A stretch of 64,000 bases of DNA from Alphaproteobacteria bacterium (GTDB lineage: Bacteria; Pseudomonadota; Alphaproteobacteria; G02398745; G023898745): NCBI GenBank assembly GCA_023898745.1, contig CP060237.1, positions 744,001-808,000 on the forward strand, written 5' to 3'. Shown piece after piece: positions 33,248 to 41,838 of the stretch. Positions within the stretch are counted from its first letter, which is position 1. The number at the start of each line of letters is the position of its first letter. Position numbers and translations under genes: made by a program. The notes beneath the pieces were generated by a model. It searched no databases, was not told the origin of the DNA, and saw only the letters and a list, made by a program, of their open reading frames with translations.

Positions 33248-35362
33248 GTGCTGATTCTTTTTCTCATCACTCTATTTGTTGTACTGATGGCCGGTGGATA
33301 TTTCATTTTGTATCCTAAGTTAAAAACCCACGCAGTAAGATCTATCCTAGAAGATCATTTTTGGATTTTTAACGATAAAGGTAATGTTGTAGATGCGAGC
33401 AATTGTTCGTTTGTGAATTTTGATGATTTCTTGAACAAATTTGAGAAATGTTTTCATGTGTATGGTGAGAAAAAAGATGTGATGTCGCGTTTGGAATCTA
33501 AGCAGCCGTTTGAAGCAATTATTCAAAAGAAGAGTAATCAAGAGGCATATCATTGTGTGTTTAAAAAATACTATGACTATCATGTATTTCATTTCAAGAA
33601 AATTGAAGACACACTTTCGATTGAGGAGCTGTCAAAATCCTCTCAAGACTTTTTGGATGTTTCTCCCTTAGGATTTATTTTTATTGATCAAAGTAATAAG
33701 ATTTTATATTACAATGCATCCGCGCAAAAGTTATTTTCTCAATCTTTGCGTGATAAGAATGTGTCAGAGTTTATCAAAAACCCTCAAAACGGTTTGCAGA
33801 TTTTGAATGATACAACTATGGTATATATCGTGCCATTGGATGATGAAATGTCTTTGTGTACGTTCTTTCCTAAAATGGATACAGTTAATAATGCTGAAGG
33901 TGCGGCATTTGAAATTTCTCGCATTCCATCTTTGATCATGGATTCAGATGGTAGGATTCAAAAATACAATTTAGCATTAAGGCAAAGTTTAAAACAATTT
34001 GATATCTCTATAGATGAAAACTTTTTTCAGCTTATTGATAAAGGTAAAAAATCTGAAATTAAAAGCAAGTATCAACGAGTTTTAGATACAGACAATGCGG
34101 TTGAGCCATTTGAAACTTATTTTTCCAATCCAGATTTTATCACAACTACTTATACAAGTCGCTTGGAAAATGGATTGTTTCTTTTGCAATTTATTAACAT
34201 TTCAGAGCAAAAGCAGCTGGAACAACAGTTTATTCAATCTCAAAAAATGCAGGCTGTAGGGCAGTTAGCAGGTGGAATTGCGCACGATTTCAATAATATT
34301 TTAACAGCCATTATTGGATTTTCAGATTTATTGCTGCAAAAGTATTTGCCTAACGATCCGTCTTATAGTGATTTGATTCAGATTAAACAAAACGCAAATC
34401 GTGCTGCGAATTTGGTGCGTCAGCTTTTGGCATTTTCACGTCAACAAACATTGCAGCCTACAGTGTTAAATGTAGGTGATGTGTTATCAGAATTGTCTGC
34501 ATTATTGAAACGTTTATTAGGCGCAAAGATTGATTTGCAAGTAAAATATGGAAAACATGTTCATCCTGTAAAAACAGACTTGGGTCAACTAGAGCAGGTG
34601 ATTATTAACTTGGCTGTAAATGCGCGAGATGCTATGGGATATTCTGGAAAGCTCAACATCTCGATTGAGAATTATCAGGCTACAAAAGAGCTCTGCATGG
34701 GTCATGATACGATGCCAAAAGGGGATTATGTGACTATTTCTATGCAAGATACAGGATGTGGCATTCCATCAGAGAATTTGCCACATATTTTTGAGCCATT
34801 TTTTACAACCAAACAAATTGGTTCAGGGACTGGGTTAGGGCTTTCAACAGTTTATGGAATTATGAAACAAACTGGTGGGTTTATTAGTGTGAAGAGTGAA
34901 GTGGATCATGGAACTACATTCACACTTTACTTGCCTTCCACCTCTGAAACTGTAGTGATGCCACAGCAAAAGAAAAATATTATTGATTTAACGGGTAACG
35001 AACGTATTTTGTTGGTTGAAGATGAAGATGCGGTGCGAACTTTTACCGCTCGTGCATTGCGCGATAAGGGGTATGTTGTGAGTGAAGCTTCTTCAGGGCG
35101 AGATGCTTTGAATGCAACCAAAAATGAAACATTTGATTTGGTGGTAACAGATGTTGTGATGCCAGATATTGATGGACCTACATTTGTGAAGCGCATGCGC
35201 GAAGAAAATCCCAATGTTAAGGTTGTGTTTATTTCAGGGTACAGTGATGAATCATTAGATTATAGCTTTCTTGCAGATGGTCATATGACGACATTTTTGC
35301 CAAAACCATTTACGATTAAAGATTTGGCAACGAAAGTGAAGGATTGCCTTCAAGCGGCTTAA
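33248..35362 (+). CDS. cckA: CckA-type hybrid sensor histidine kinase
   Basis: CckA is the alphaproteobacterial kinase/phosphatase that controls CtrA through ChpT. The protein has a hydrophobic N-terminus (residues 1-22, LILFLITLFVVLMAGGYF), PAS-like regions at about 130-320, and a HisKA domain GQLAGGIAHDFNNILTAI with phospho-acceptor His346. The ATPase follows (NLAVNARDAM, DTGCGIP, GTGLGLSTVYGIMKQTGGF). A C-terminal receiver (about 585-704) has the acidic pair EDEDAV, the phospho-Asp635 in VVTDVVMPD and ISGYSDE. The order and the exact GLSTVYGIMKQTGG wording match CckA. The start is GTG at 33248. No chpT, ctrA or divL is in the window. Confidence 0.9.
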   Translation: MLILFLITLFVVLMAGGYFILYPKLKTHAVRSILEDHFWIFNDKGNVVDASNCSFVNFDDFLNKFEKCFHVYGEKKDVMSRLESKQPFEAIIQKKSNQEAYHCVFKKYYDYHVFHFKKIEDTLSIEELSKSSQDFLDVSPLGFIFIDQSNKILYYNASAQKLFSQSLRDKNVSEFIKNPQNGLQILNDTTMVYIVPLDDEMSLCTFFPKMDTVNNAEGAAFEISRIPSLIMDSDGRIQKYNLALRQSLKQFDISIDENFFQLIDKGKKSEIKSKYQRVLDTDNAVEPFETYFSNPDFITTTYTSRLENGLFLLQFINISEQKQLEQQFIQSQKMQAVGQLAGGIAHDFNNILTAIIGFSDLLLQKYLPNDPSYSDLIQIKQNANRAANLVRQLLAFSRQQTLQPTVLNVGDVLSELSALLKRLLGAKIDLQVKYGKHVHPVKTDLGQLEQVIINLAVNARDAMGYSGKLNISIENYQATKELCMGHDTMPKGDYVTISMQDTGCGIPSENLPHIFEPFFTTKQIGSGTGLGLSTVYGIMKQTGGFISVKSEVDHGTTFTLYLPSTSETVVMPQQKKNIIDLTGNERILLVEDEDAVRTFTARALRDKGYVVSEASSGRDALNATKNETFDLVVTDVVMPDIDGPTFVKRMREENPNVKVVFISGYSDESLDYSFLADGHMTTFLPKPFTIKDLATKVKDCLQAA

Positions 35363-35405
35363 GGGTTTTGCTATACTTTGGATAAGAACTTTATTCATTT
35401 GAGCT

Positions 35406-35840
35406 ATGTTTTTTATTATTTATGCAAATATTGAATTATCAGATTTTAAGTGTGAGGTAGAATGGTTCAATCAAATTTATAACAGTAACGGAAATTTTAC
35501 AGCTTTGCCCGAACGGCAATTTACACTTCTAGCGTATACAACATTTTCTCTTAAAGGGTATCAGCAGGATATTACGGAAATGGAACCTTATCAATTTGAG
35601 AAATTAGATTGGAATAAATTTAAAAGCAACCAATCTTCTTTTGCTGACGCAATTAGAGAATTGTATAAAAATTTATCCTCATGCAGGGTTTCAGAATTGC
35701 ATATACAGTGGTTTTTAGATCAAGCAATATGGAGTATTTATTCTAAAAACGGTCCCAGAAAGAAAAGAGCAGCTATGTTTTCTGTTTGTAAAAAAAGGTT
35801 GTGTAAAAGACACGAGACTTCTAAAATTAAGACTCATTGA
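35406..35840 (+). CDS. Hypothetical protein, short hydrophobic N-terminus
   Basis: I do not recognise this 144-residue protein. It begins MFFIIYANIELSDFKCEVEWF, with a brief hydrophobic start, and has a mixed, Trp-containing body (KLDWNKFKSNQSSFADAI, QWFLDQAIWSIYSKNG) and a very basic C-terminus (RKKRAAMFSVCKKRLCKRH). It may be secreted or a small DNA/RNA-binding protein; nothing decides this. It lies between cckA and the rpsF leader, on the same strand as both. The start ATG has only a weak GAG-like ribosome site. Confidence 0.55.
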   Translation: MFFIIYANIELSDFKCEVEWFNQIYNSNGNFTALPERQFTLLAYTTFSLKGYQQDITEMEPYQFEKLDWNKFKSNQSSFADAIRELYKNLSSCRVSELHIQWFLDQAIWSIYSKNGPRKKRAAMFSVCKKRLCKRHETSKIKTH

Positions 35841-35872
35841 CGTTTTTTCGTAAATATGGCACATTAGATTAG

Positions 35873-35902
35873 TCCTTGCTCTTATTTTATAAGGATAAGA
35901 GC
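35873..35902 (+). promoter_or_regulatory. rpsF leader with alternative hairpins
   Basis: GCTCTTAT (35878-35885) pairs perfectly with ATAAGAGC (35895-35902), and TCCTT (35873-35877) can alternatively pair with AAGGA (35891-35895). The two pairings cross, so they cannot coexist in a simple fold. The element is about 30 bases upstream of the rpsF start, the region where the S6:S18 complex binds its own message in other bacteria. Confidence 0.45.
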
Positions 35903-35930
35903 TATTTAAACCATAAGGAAAGAGGTAAAA

Positions 35931-36347
35931 ATGACAGCAAATACAAAAACAGTGCTCAGAAATTATGAGTGCGTGTTTATTTTCACACAAGACTCAACAG
36001 AGCAGCAGGTTCGCTCTCATGTGTCTGAATTTTCTCAAAAAATCAAAGAAGCCGGTGGGGATGTTGCAAAAACTGAATTCTGCGGCATCAGAACATTTGC
36101 ATATCCTATCAAGAAAATGAAAAAAGGATACTACGTGCTTTTAAACACAAGAATGAGTACAGATTTTCTCAAAGAATTTGAAAAGAAATTGAAGTATGAT
36201 ACAAGATTGTTACGTCACTTGTTTGTGAACGTTGAAACATTGGATCCAAATCCATCTGCATTGTTACAACAAAGACAAAATCTGGACGTTGCGTATAAAA
36301 CGCAAATTCGTTCTGGTAAAGTGTACGGCAAAGAAGGGAGTGCATAA
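35931..36347 (+). CDS. rpsF: 30S ribosomal protein S6
   Basis: S6 binds 16S rRNA together with S18 in the platform of the small subunit. The 138-residue protein has the S6 core (NYECVFIFTQDSTEQQV, GGDVAKTEFCGIRTFAYPIKKMKKGYYVLL, DTRLLRHLFVNVE), with a 20-residue C-terminal extension. A ribosome site (AAGGAAAGAGG) sits just before the ATG. It is followed after two bases by rpsR. Confidence 0.97.
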   Translation: MTANTKTVLRNYECVFIFTQDSTEQQVRSHVSEFSQKIKEAGGDVAKTEFCGIRTFAYPIKKMKKGYYVLLNTRMSTDFLKEFEKKLKYDTRLLRHLFVNVETLDPNPSALLQQRQNLDVAYKTQIRSGKVYGKEGSA

Positions 36348-36349
36348 AA

Positions 36350-36631
36350 ATGAGCGAAGTAGAAACAAATAAAGCACAAATGATTCAACCGCCTAAGAGG
36401 CGCGCAAAAAAACAGTATGTGAAAAATAAAAAAGCATGTCCGTTTTCGGGACCTAATGCATTTAAAGTTGATTATAAAGATTTGAAATTATTGCAAAAAT
36501 TTATTTCAGATTCTGGTAAAATCTTGCCATCACGTATTACATCTGTATCTACAAAACATCAAAGGCATTTAGGTCGTGCGATTAAACGCGCAAGATTTTT
36601 GGCGTTATTGCCTTATCGTTCATTGGATTAA
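36350..36631 (+). CDS. rpsR: 30S ribosomal protein S18
   Basis: S18 partners with S6. The 93-residue protein has the diagnostic DYKDLKLLQKFISDSGKILP, ITSVSTKHQRHLGRAIKRAR and FLALLPY. The N-terminal 30 residues are basic and disordered. The usual third gene of this operon, rplI (L9), is not present; instead a family A repeat and the convergent uvrC follow, so L9 must be elsewhere or lost. Confidence 0.97.
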   Translation: MSEVETNKAQMIQPPKRRAKKQYVKNKKACPFSGPNAFKVDYKDLKLLQKFISDSGKILPSRITSVSTKHQRHLGRAIKRARFLALLPYRSLD

Positions 36632-36655
36632 TATATCGTCAGATATATGCACGAT

Positions 36656-36711
36656 AAGATCCTTCGACCTATAGGTCTCAGGGTGGCGGTGCGTTATTTT
36701 CAGGATGACAA
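36656..36711. repeat. Family A palindromic repeat
   Basis: AAGATCCTTCGACC continues through GGTCTCAGGGTGG to the terminal arm TTCAGGATGACA. It lies between the convergent ends of rpsR and uvrC. The hairpins could terminate both transcripts. Confidence 0.7.
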
Positions 36712-38406
36712 TTATCGAAAATATCGATAGATTGTTTCGGCTAAAATTTTTGTTATTCCCTTAACGTGATTTAACTCTTCGACAGTCGCTTTAGATACAT
36801 TCTCAGCAGACCCAAAATGCTGAATTAATACTTTTTTGCGCTTTAAGCCAATACCTGGGATTTGATCAATCATAGATTTCCAGGCTGTTTTTTCACGGCT
36901 ATGTTTATGGGTTGTGATAGCAAAACGATGCGCTTCATCTCTCACATTTTGCAAAAGATATTTTACAGGTTCAGTGAGTTTTATTTCATGACCTGTTTCA
37001 TCAAATAATCGATCTTGTTTGCGTTTTTCGCCTTTAGCCAATCCTAATACCAAAACGGATTCTGGTACGTATCGTTTCACCATACGTACAAGCGCAACAC
37101 CACCATCAATTAGCATCATATCAGGTAAGGGCCATTCCTCGTGTTTTAAGCGGCGTTGGATCATGTTTTCCATCATGTCATAATCATTAGATTCTTCAAC
37201 TTTAAATTTACGATAAGCGCTTTTTTCAAATCCTGTATCTTTAGAAAATACGATCATAACACCATAGGGATGTTTGCCAAATAAATGACTATTATCATAG
37301 GCTTCGATGCGTTTAATGTCTTTAACAAAAAACTCTGATACTTTTTCTAGTTGCACATCATGCTGCTGAATATGTATTTTTGCGATATAATCGAGCAAAC
37401 GTTTCTTGGGGCCGCGTTGTGCATGAGTGATGGCACAGTTTAACTTATGGCGCTCAAAAATATACTCTTTCCATAAGGCTGATATAGGAACATTTGTGAT
37501 AATTTCTTTTCCAGGAATATTCGTTTTATAAAACTGTGTAATGAAATCTTCTACGGCTTCAGGGCCGCTATATTCCATATAAAAAATTTGAGATCCTAAG
37601 TATTTATGAAAGCGGACGATACCTTGAATTAAAGTGCCATCAGGTTTTATATATAAAATATCGCATGATTCAATGTCTACGATATGCGCCTGTTGTTTAA
37701 TATGCAGTTTTTTTATAACCGATAATATATGCTTAACATGGGCTGCCTTTTCAAATTCTAGCGCATCACTATGTGCATACATTTGCTCAGTAAGTTCTTT
37801 GAGAATTTTTGCAATTTTACCCTCTAAAAAATCCATAGCGCGTTTAACTTGGTGGCTATATTCTTCCGCGCTTACATAGCCAACACAAGGCGCGGTACAC
37901 CGTTTGATGTCATATTGAATGCAAGGGCGCTTTCTAATGGAAAATTCATAGTCCGAGCAATTTCTAAGCTTAAAAACTTTTTGCACTGTTTCTAAGGCTT
38001 CATCAATTTGAGGATAGGGGCCAAAGAATTTTTCCTGCTTGTGACCTTTTGGAATCCCGCGATATTTTGTGAGGCTAGGGAAGGGGTGTCGGGTGTCTAT
38101 TTTTAAGAAGGCGTAAGATTTATCGTCTTTAAGTAAAATATTGAAGGGGGGTTGCAAGTGAGAAACAAGGTTGCTTTCTAAAATTAATGCCTCTAATTCG
38201 CTTTGTGTGATAGTGATTTCAACAGATATAGCCTGCTTCATCATGCGGGAAATCCGATGACTAAGTTCATTTGTGTTTAAATAGGATTTTAGTCTGTTTT
38301 TAAGATTCTTAGCTTTTCCAATATAGAGAATATTTTGATTTTGATCGAGAAATTTATAAACACCAGGGTCATTTGGCGCCTTATGAATTTGATCTTTTAA
38401 TGTCAT
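36712..38406 (-). CDS. uvrC: Excinuclease ABC subunit C
   Basis: UvrC makes both incisions in nucleotide excision repair. The 564-residue protein has the N-terminal GIY-YIG nuclease (NDPGVYKFLDQNQNILYIGK, KNLKNRLKSYL), a central UVR-interacting region, the RNase H-like domain (EAYDNSHLFGKHPYGVMIVF, MMLIDGG) and C-terminal helix-hairpin-helix elements (IPGIGLKRKKVLIQHFGS, VKGITKILAETIYRYF). It overlaps ftsY by four bases (ATGA), so they are translated together. Confidence 0.95.
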   Translation of the reverse strand: MTLKDQIHKAPNDPGVYKFLDQNQNILYIGKAKNLKNRLKSYLNTNELSHRISRMMKQAISVEITITQSELEALILESNLVSHLQPPFNILLKDDKSYAFLKIDTRHPFPSLTKYRGIPKGHKQEKFFGPYPQIDEALETVQKVFKLRNCSDYEFSIRKRPCIQYDIKRCTAPCVGYVSAEEYSHQVKRAMDFLEGKIAKILKELTEQMYAHSDALEFEKAAHVKHILSVIKKLHIKQQAHIVDIESCDILYIKPDGTLIQGIVRFHKYLGSQIFYMEYSGPEAVEDFITQFYKTNIPGKEIITNVPISALWKEYIFERHKLNCAITHAQRGPKKRLLDYIAKIHIQQHDVQLEKVSEFFVKDIKRIEAYDNSHLFGKHPYGVMIVFSKDTGFEKSAYRKFKVEESNDYDMMENMIQRRLKHEEWPLPDMMLIDGGVALVRMVKRYVPESVLVLGLAKGEKRKQDRLFDETGHEIKLTEPVKYLLQNVRDEAHRFAITTHKHSREKTAWKSMIDQIPGIGLKRKKVLIQHFGSAENVSKATVEELNHVKGITKILAETIYRYFR

Positions 38407-39230
38407 AGCAAGTGATCAATAAAATACTCCGCATCAAAAGATTTTAAATCTTCTTTTTTTTCACCAACACCGATGAAATAAAATGGATAAGGGAAATCTT
38501 TGGCAATTTTAAGCAATGTTCCACCTTTGGCTGTGCCGTCTAGTTTATTCATCACCAAACCTGTCAGAGGAATCACCTTGCCAAAATTTTCCGTTTGATT
38601 ATAAGTGTTCGAGCCAATAGTGGCGTCTAATACAAGTAAAGTTTCATGTGGTGCCGTATCATCGAACTTTTGAATAATACGTTTTATTTTTTCTAATTCC
38701 ATCATAAGATTATCTTTTGTATGTAATCGTCCTGCTGTATCAATGATCAAAACATCTAGATCATTTTTTTCTTTTGTTTGCGCAATAGCTTTATATACAA
38801 CACTTGAAGGATCTTCCCCGAGTGCGCCTTTAAATAATGGTACGTTTAAGCGATTCGCCCATACTTCAAGTTGCTCAACAGCGGCTGCGCGAAATGTATC
38901 GCCTGCCACAACCCCAACTTTTTTGTCTCTTAAGAAATGGCATAACTTGGCAATAAATGTTGTTTTGCCACTTCCATTAACGCCGCACACAAGAATGATA
39001 TTCAATCCTTTTTTTAATCCAAATGACTTTTCTTTTGCTTGCAAAAGTTTCAACATTTCCGCTTTAAGTGTTTCCACTGGCTCTTTGGAAGAAGATTTTA
39101 TTTTTTGTATAAACTCTTCTGAAAGTGCAAAACCAACATCGGCTTGAAGAAGCGTGTCCTCTAATTCCTCTATGGTTTGTTCATCATGCTTTTTGCCAAA
39201 TAATTTCTCTTTGATTTTTTGAAAGAACAT
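38403..39230 (-). CDS. ftsY: Signal recognition particle receptor FtsY
   Basis: FtsY receives SRP-ribosome complexes at the membrane. The 275-residue protein is the NG domain alone; the long acidic A domain of E. coli FtsY is absent, as in many alphaproteobacteria. G1 is GVNGSGKTTFIAKL, G2 DTFRAAAVEQL, G3 IDTAGRLHT and G4 NKLDGTAKGG (Asn in place of the usual Thr of TKLD). A short basic N-terminus (FFQKIKEKLFGKKHDE) probably supports membrane binding. It heads a two-gene unit with uvrC. Confidence 0.96.
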   Translation of the reverse strand: MFFQKIKEKLFGKKHDEQTIEELEDTLLQADVGFALSEEFIQKIKSSSKEPVETLKAEMLKLLQAKEKSFGLKKGLNIILVCGVNGSGKTTFIAKLCHFLRDKKVGVVAGDTFRAAAVEQLEVWANRLNVPLFKGALGEDPSSVVYKAIAQTKEKNDLDVLIIDTAGRLHTKDNLMMELEKIKRIIQKFDDTAPHETLLVLDATIGSNTYNQTENFGKVIPLTGLVMNKLDGTAKGGTLLKIAKDFPYPFYFIGVGEKKEDLKSFDAEYFIDHLL

Positions 39231-39352
39231 AATTGTTTGGAGTCTTTTTTTATTTAAAGATTAGGGTGTTTTTGCTGTGAAAGCAAATGTTTAACCAGAT
39301 CTTAATATTTTGTTCGATACGCTGAGATGTAGAAATTGATAGATAAAAATAA

Positions 39353-39706
39353 TTGAGTTTTGAATATGAAAAACGGAGGAAAGGTCAGGTTGCTGAGTTG
39401 CAAGCGATTCGGATATTAAAAAGCAAGAAATATAAAATTTTGCATCATAATTTTAAGTGTCATGCTGGTGAAATTGATATTATTGCACGAGATGATAATT
39501 TTTTGGTTGTGGTGGAAGTGAAATGTAGACCTAACTATAGAACGATTAAATGTGTGCGTATGAAACAGCGCAATCGCATCAAACGGACACTAGCTTATTT
39601 TTTGAAAGAAAATCCGCACTATAAAACTTACCTTGTGCGGTTTGATATCATATTGTTTGCAACAAAATATATGCAGTATGCACATTTAAAAAATGCGTTT
39701 CAATGA
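39353..39706 (+). CDS. YraN/UPF0102 endonuclease-fold protein
   Basis: The 117-residue protein begins SFEYEKRRKGQVAELQAIRI from a TTG start at 39353. It contains the core of the UPF0102 family, KILHHNFKCHAGEIDIIARD followed by FLVVVEVKCR, the PD-(D/E)XK-like motif. The biochemical role of the family is not settled; links to DNA processing have been suggested. In many alphaproteobacteria yraN sits next to rsmI; here it is 13 kb from rsmI, between ftsY and murC. Confidence 0.85.
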   Translation: MSFEYEKRRKGQVAELQAIRILKSKKYKILHHNFKCHAGEIDIIARDDNFLVVVEVKCRPNYRTIKCVRMKQRNRIKRTLAYFLKENPHYKTYLVRFDIILFATKYMQYAHLKNAFQ

Positions 39707-39707
39707 T

Positions 39708-39778
39708 GTCATCCAAGGATCTTCTTAGGTTTATATCAGACAGATCTTTTGGTTCGTTCTGCTCATTCAGGATGATGG
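39708..39778. repeat. Family A palindromic repeat
   Basis: GTCATCCAAGGATCTTCTTAG begins the element and CATTCAGGATGATG ends it, with AGATCTTTTGG as an inverted internal arm. It lies between the convergent ends of yraN and murC. A few bases are lost from the left arm relative to the full form (no GAGCGTAGCG segment). Confidence 0.7.
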
Positions 39779-41157
39779 TGTGATAAATAATTTTTAGACC
39801 AGGATAAAATATTGCCTGCCCCCATAAATACAACAATATCTCCTTGTTCAATAACATTTGGGAGATGTGTATTAAGCTCCTCTTGTGTTGCAACATATGC
39901 ATGAGGCGCAGTGAGTTTTTTTGATAACACTTCAACAGAAACTCCATCTATAGGCTGCTCATTTGCAGCATATATCGGAATGATAAAGATGTAGTTGAAT
40001 GCGTTTAAGGCTTCAACAAATTCATCCATTAATTCCTTTAGCCGTGTGTAACGATGTGCTTCAAAAACGGCAATAACACGTTTTGCACCACTTTGTTTTG
40101 CTGTTTCATATACGGCGCTAATTTTCTTAGGGTTATGCGCATAATCATCCACAAATGTGATTTCATTATTGGTTGTGTGTCGAATTGTAAAACGTCTTTG
40201 GACACCTTGAAAATGTTTTAATCCTTCATAAATTGCGTGATCATCTATTTTTATATGCTGAGCTAATGCAATAGCAGAAAGTGCATTGAGTACGTTATGA
40301 GTGCCTAAGGCAGCTAATTCTATATCTTTCAGTATTTTTGATTCGAGAGGGGCTTTGATTTTAACATCAAAAATAGTTTTATTAGACATTTTCCTAATAT
40401 TATACGCTTGAACCATAGCATCGTTGAGTATGCCATACGTTATGACATCTTTTTTTATTAAGGGGCGTAAACTTTGCACAAGAGGATCATCGATGCAAAT
40501 GATTGATAATTCTGATGATTTGTTGATAAATTCAATAAACGAATTTTTCAGATGTTCAAGAGATGAATAATGATTTAGATGTTCACGATCAATGTTAGTG
40601 ACAACAGAGTAGGTGCCTATAAGGTCTAAAAAACTTCCATCTGATTCATCAGCTTCTACAACACACCAGTCATTAGTTTGACCTACATAAATGTTTGAAT
40701 TGACTGCATTGACAACACCGCCATTAATAATGGTGGGATCCAAGTTTGTTTGTTTTAACACACTCCAAATAAGAGCTGTTGTTGTGGTTTTTCCATGGGC
40801 GCCAGAAATAGACACAATATTCTTATATTTTTTTATAATTTCTTTCAGGATGTCGGCACGCTTGAAGATCGGGATATTGCGTTGTTGTGCTTCTAATAAT
40901 TCAGGATTTTCAGGATGGATAGCTGTAGAAATGACAATAATATCTGCATGTTTGATATTATTTTTATCATGCCCTACATAAGTGGTTATATTTTTGAGAG
41001 TTACTGACTTGAAATCACTTCCTGAAACCTGAAAACCTTTTTCGGCAAGTATTTTTGCAATACCACTCATTCCAATTCCTCCAATTCCAATAAAATGAAA
41101 ATGCGAGAAATTGTTTAGATTTAAAGGTTTTGCCACGACACGCGGTTCTTTTTCCAA
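39763..41157 (-). CDS. murC: UDP-N-acetylmuramate--L-alanine ligase
   Basis: MurC adds L-Ala to UDP-MurNAc, the first peptide step of peptidoglycan synthesis. The 464-residue protein has HFIGIGGIGMSGIAKILAEK (UDP-binding), the ATP site GAHGKTTTTALIWSVL, VVEADESDGSFL, TNIDREHLNHY and FVDDYAHNPKKI, all typical. The start is a TTG at 41157. It stands alone here rather than in the usual mur-fts cluster. Its last 15 bases overlap a family A repeat (39708-39778). Confidence 0.96.
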   Translation of the reverse strand: MEKEPRVVAKPLNLNNFSHFHFIGIGGIGMSGIAKILAEKGFQVSGSDFKSVTLKNITTYVGHDKNNIKHADIIVISTAIHPENPELLEAQQRNIPIFKRADILKEIIKKYKNIVSISGAHGKTTTTALIWSVLKQTNLDPTIINGGVVNAVNSNIYVGQTNDWCVVEADESDGSFLDLIGTYSVVTNIDREHLNHYSSLEHLKNSFIEFINKSSELSIICIDDPLVQSLRPLIKKDVITYGILNDAMVQAYNIRKMSNKTIFDVKIKAPLESKILKDIELAALGTHNVLNALSAIALAQHIKIDDHAIYEGLKHFQGVQRRFTIRHTTNNEITFVDDYAHNPKKISAVYETAKQSGAKRVIAVFEAHRYTRLKELMDEFVEALNAFNYIFIIPIYAANEQPIDGVSVEVLSKKLTAPHAYVATQEELNTHLPNVIEQGDIVVFMGAGNILSWSKNYLSHHHPE

Positions 41158-41296
41158 TGCGTATATGCATTATAAGTTAATTTCAGTGATTACAACAAGC
41201 TTTCGTGCTGTGCCGCAAAAAAAGCAAAAAATAAGTTGATATCTTTTTCAGAAGCTGTATAGAATGCCTTAGTAAAACCTCTTTTTTACATAATAT

Positions 41297-41767
41297 ATGA
41301 AGAAAGACCCTCGCTTATGTGTTGGGATAGTGCTTGTAAATAATCAAAAAAATGTGTTTGTAGGGAAAAGGCATTTTAAAGATTCAAAACAGACGGATGA
41401 GTATTGGCAGATGCCACAGGGTGGGGTAAATCCTGGAGAAAATCCGTTTGACGCGATGTTGAGAGAGCTTCATGAAGAAATCGGCGTGAGTTCTGATGAA
41501 GTTGAAATTATAGCGGAATCTAAGCATTGGTATAAGTACGATATTCCAGAAGAGTATCACACAAAAAGCTATTGCGCACAGCAACAAAAATGGTTCCTTT
41601 TGAGATTTAAAGGGCAAGACGAAGCCATTGATCTTAAAATAAAGCCACAACATCAAGAATTTTCTGAATGGAAATGGAAAGCTTCCAAACAAGTGGCTAA
41701 ATCTGTTATTCCATTTAAAAAAGAAGTCTACAAAAAGGTTATGAAAGATTTTGAGTGGTATTTTTAA
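41297..41767 (+). CDS. rppH: RNA pyrophosphohydrolase RppH
   Basis: RppH removes pyrophosphate from 5' ends of mRNA and starts 5'-dependent decay. The 156-residue protein has a complete Nudix box, GGVNPGENPFDAMLRELHEE with the following IGV, preceded by YWQMPQGG. The C-terminal FSEWKWKASKQVAKSVIPFK is typical of the RppH/NudH group in alphaproteobacteria. It stands alone. The start is clear from the N-terminal MKKDPRLCVGIVLVN. Confidence 0.93.
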   Translation: MKKDPRLCVGIVLVNNQKNVFVGKRHFKDSKQTDEYWQMPQGGVNPGENPFDAMLRELHEEIGVSSDEVEIIAESKHWYKYDIPEEYHTKSYCAQQQKWFLLRFKGQDEAIDLKIKPQHQEFSEWKWKASKQVAKSVIPFKKEVYKKVMKDFEWYF

Positions 41768-41838
41768 AGAGGCGCGTTAATACGCACGCATCGTAGGAGA
41801 ATTTTTCTTTCAATGAGTGCGGAGGGCGACGAAGTGTG

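Noticed and set aside
38743..39147. A 134-codon open frame on the plus strand
   Set aside because: It is the antisense shadow of ftsY, whose GTPase motifs are intact.
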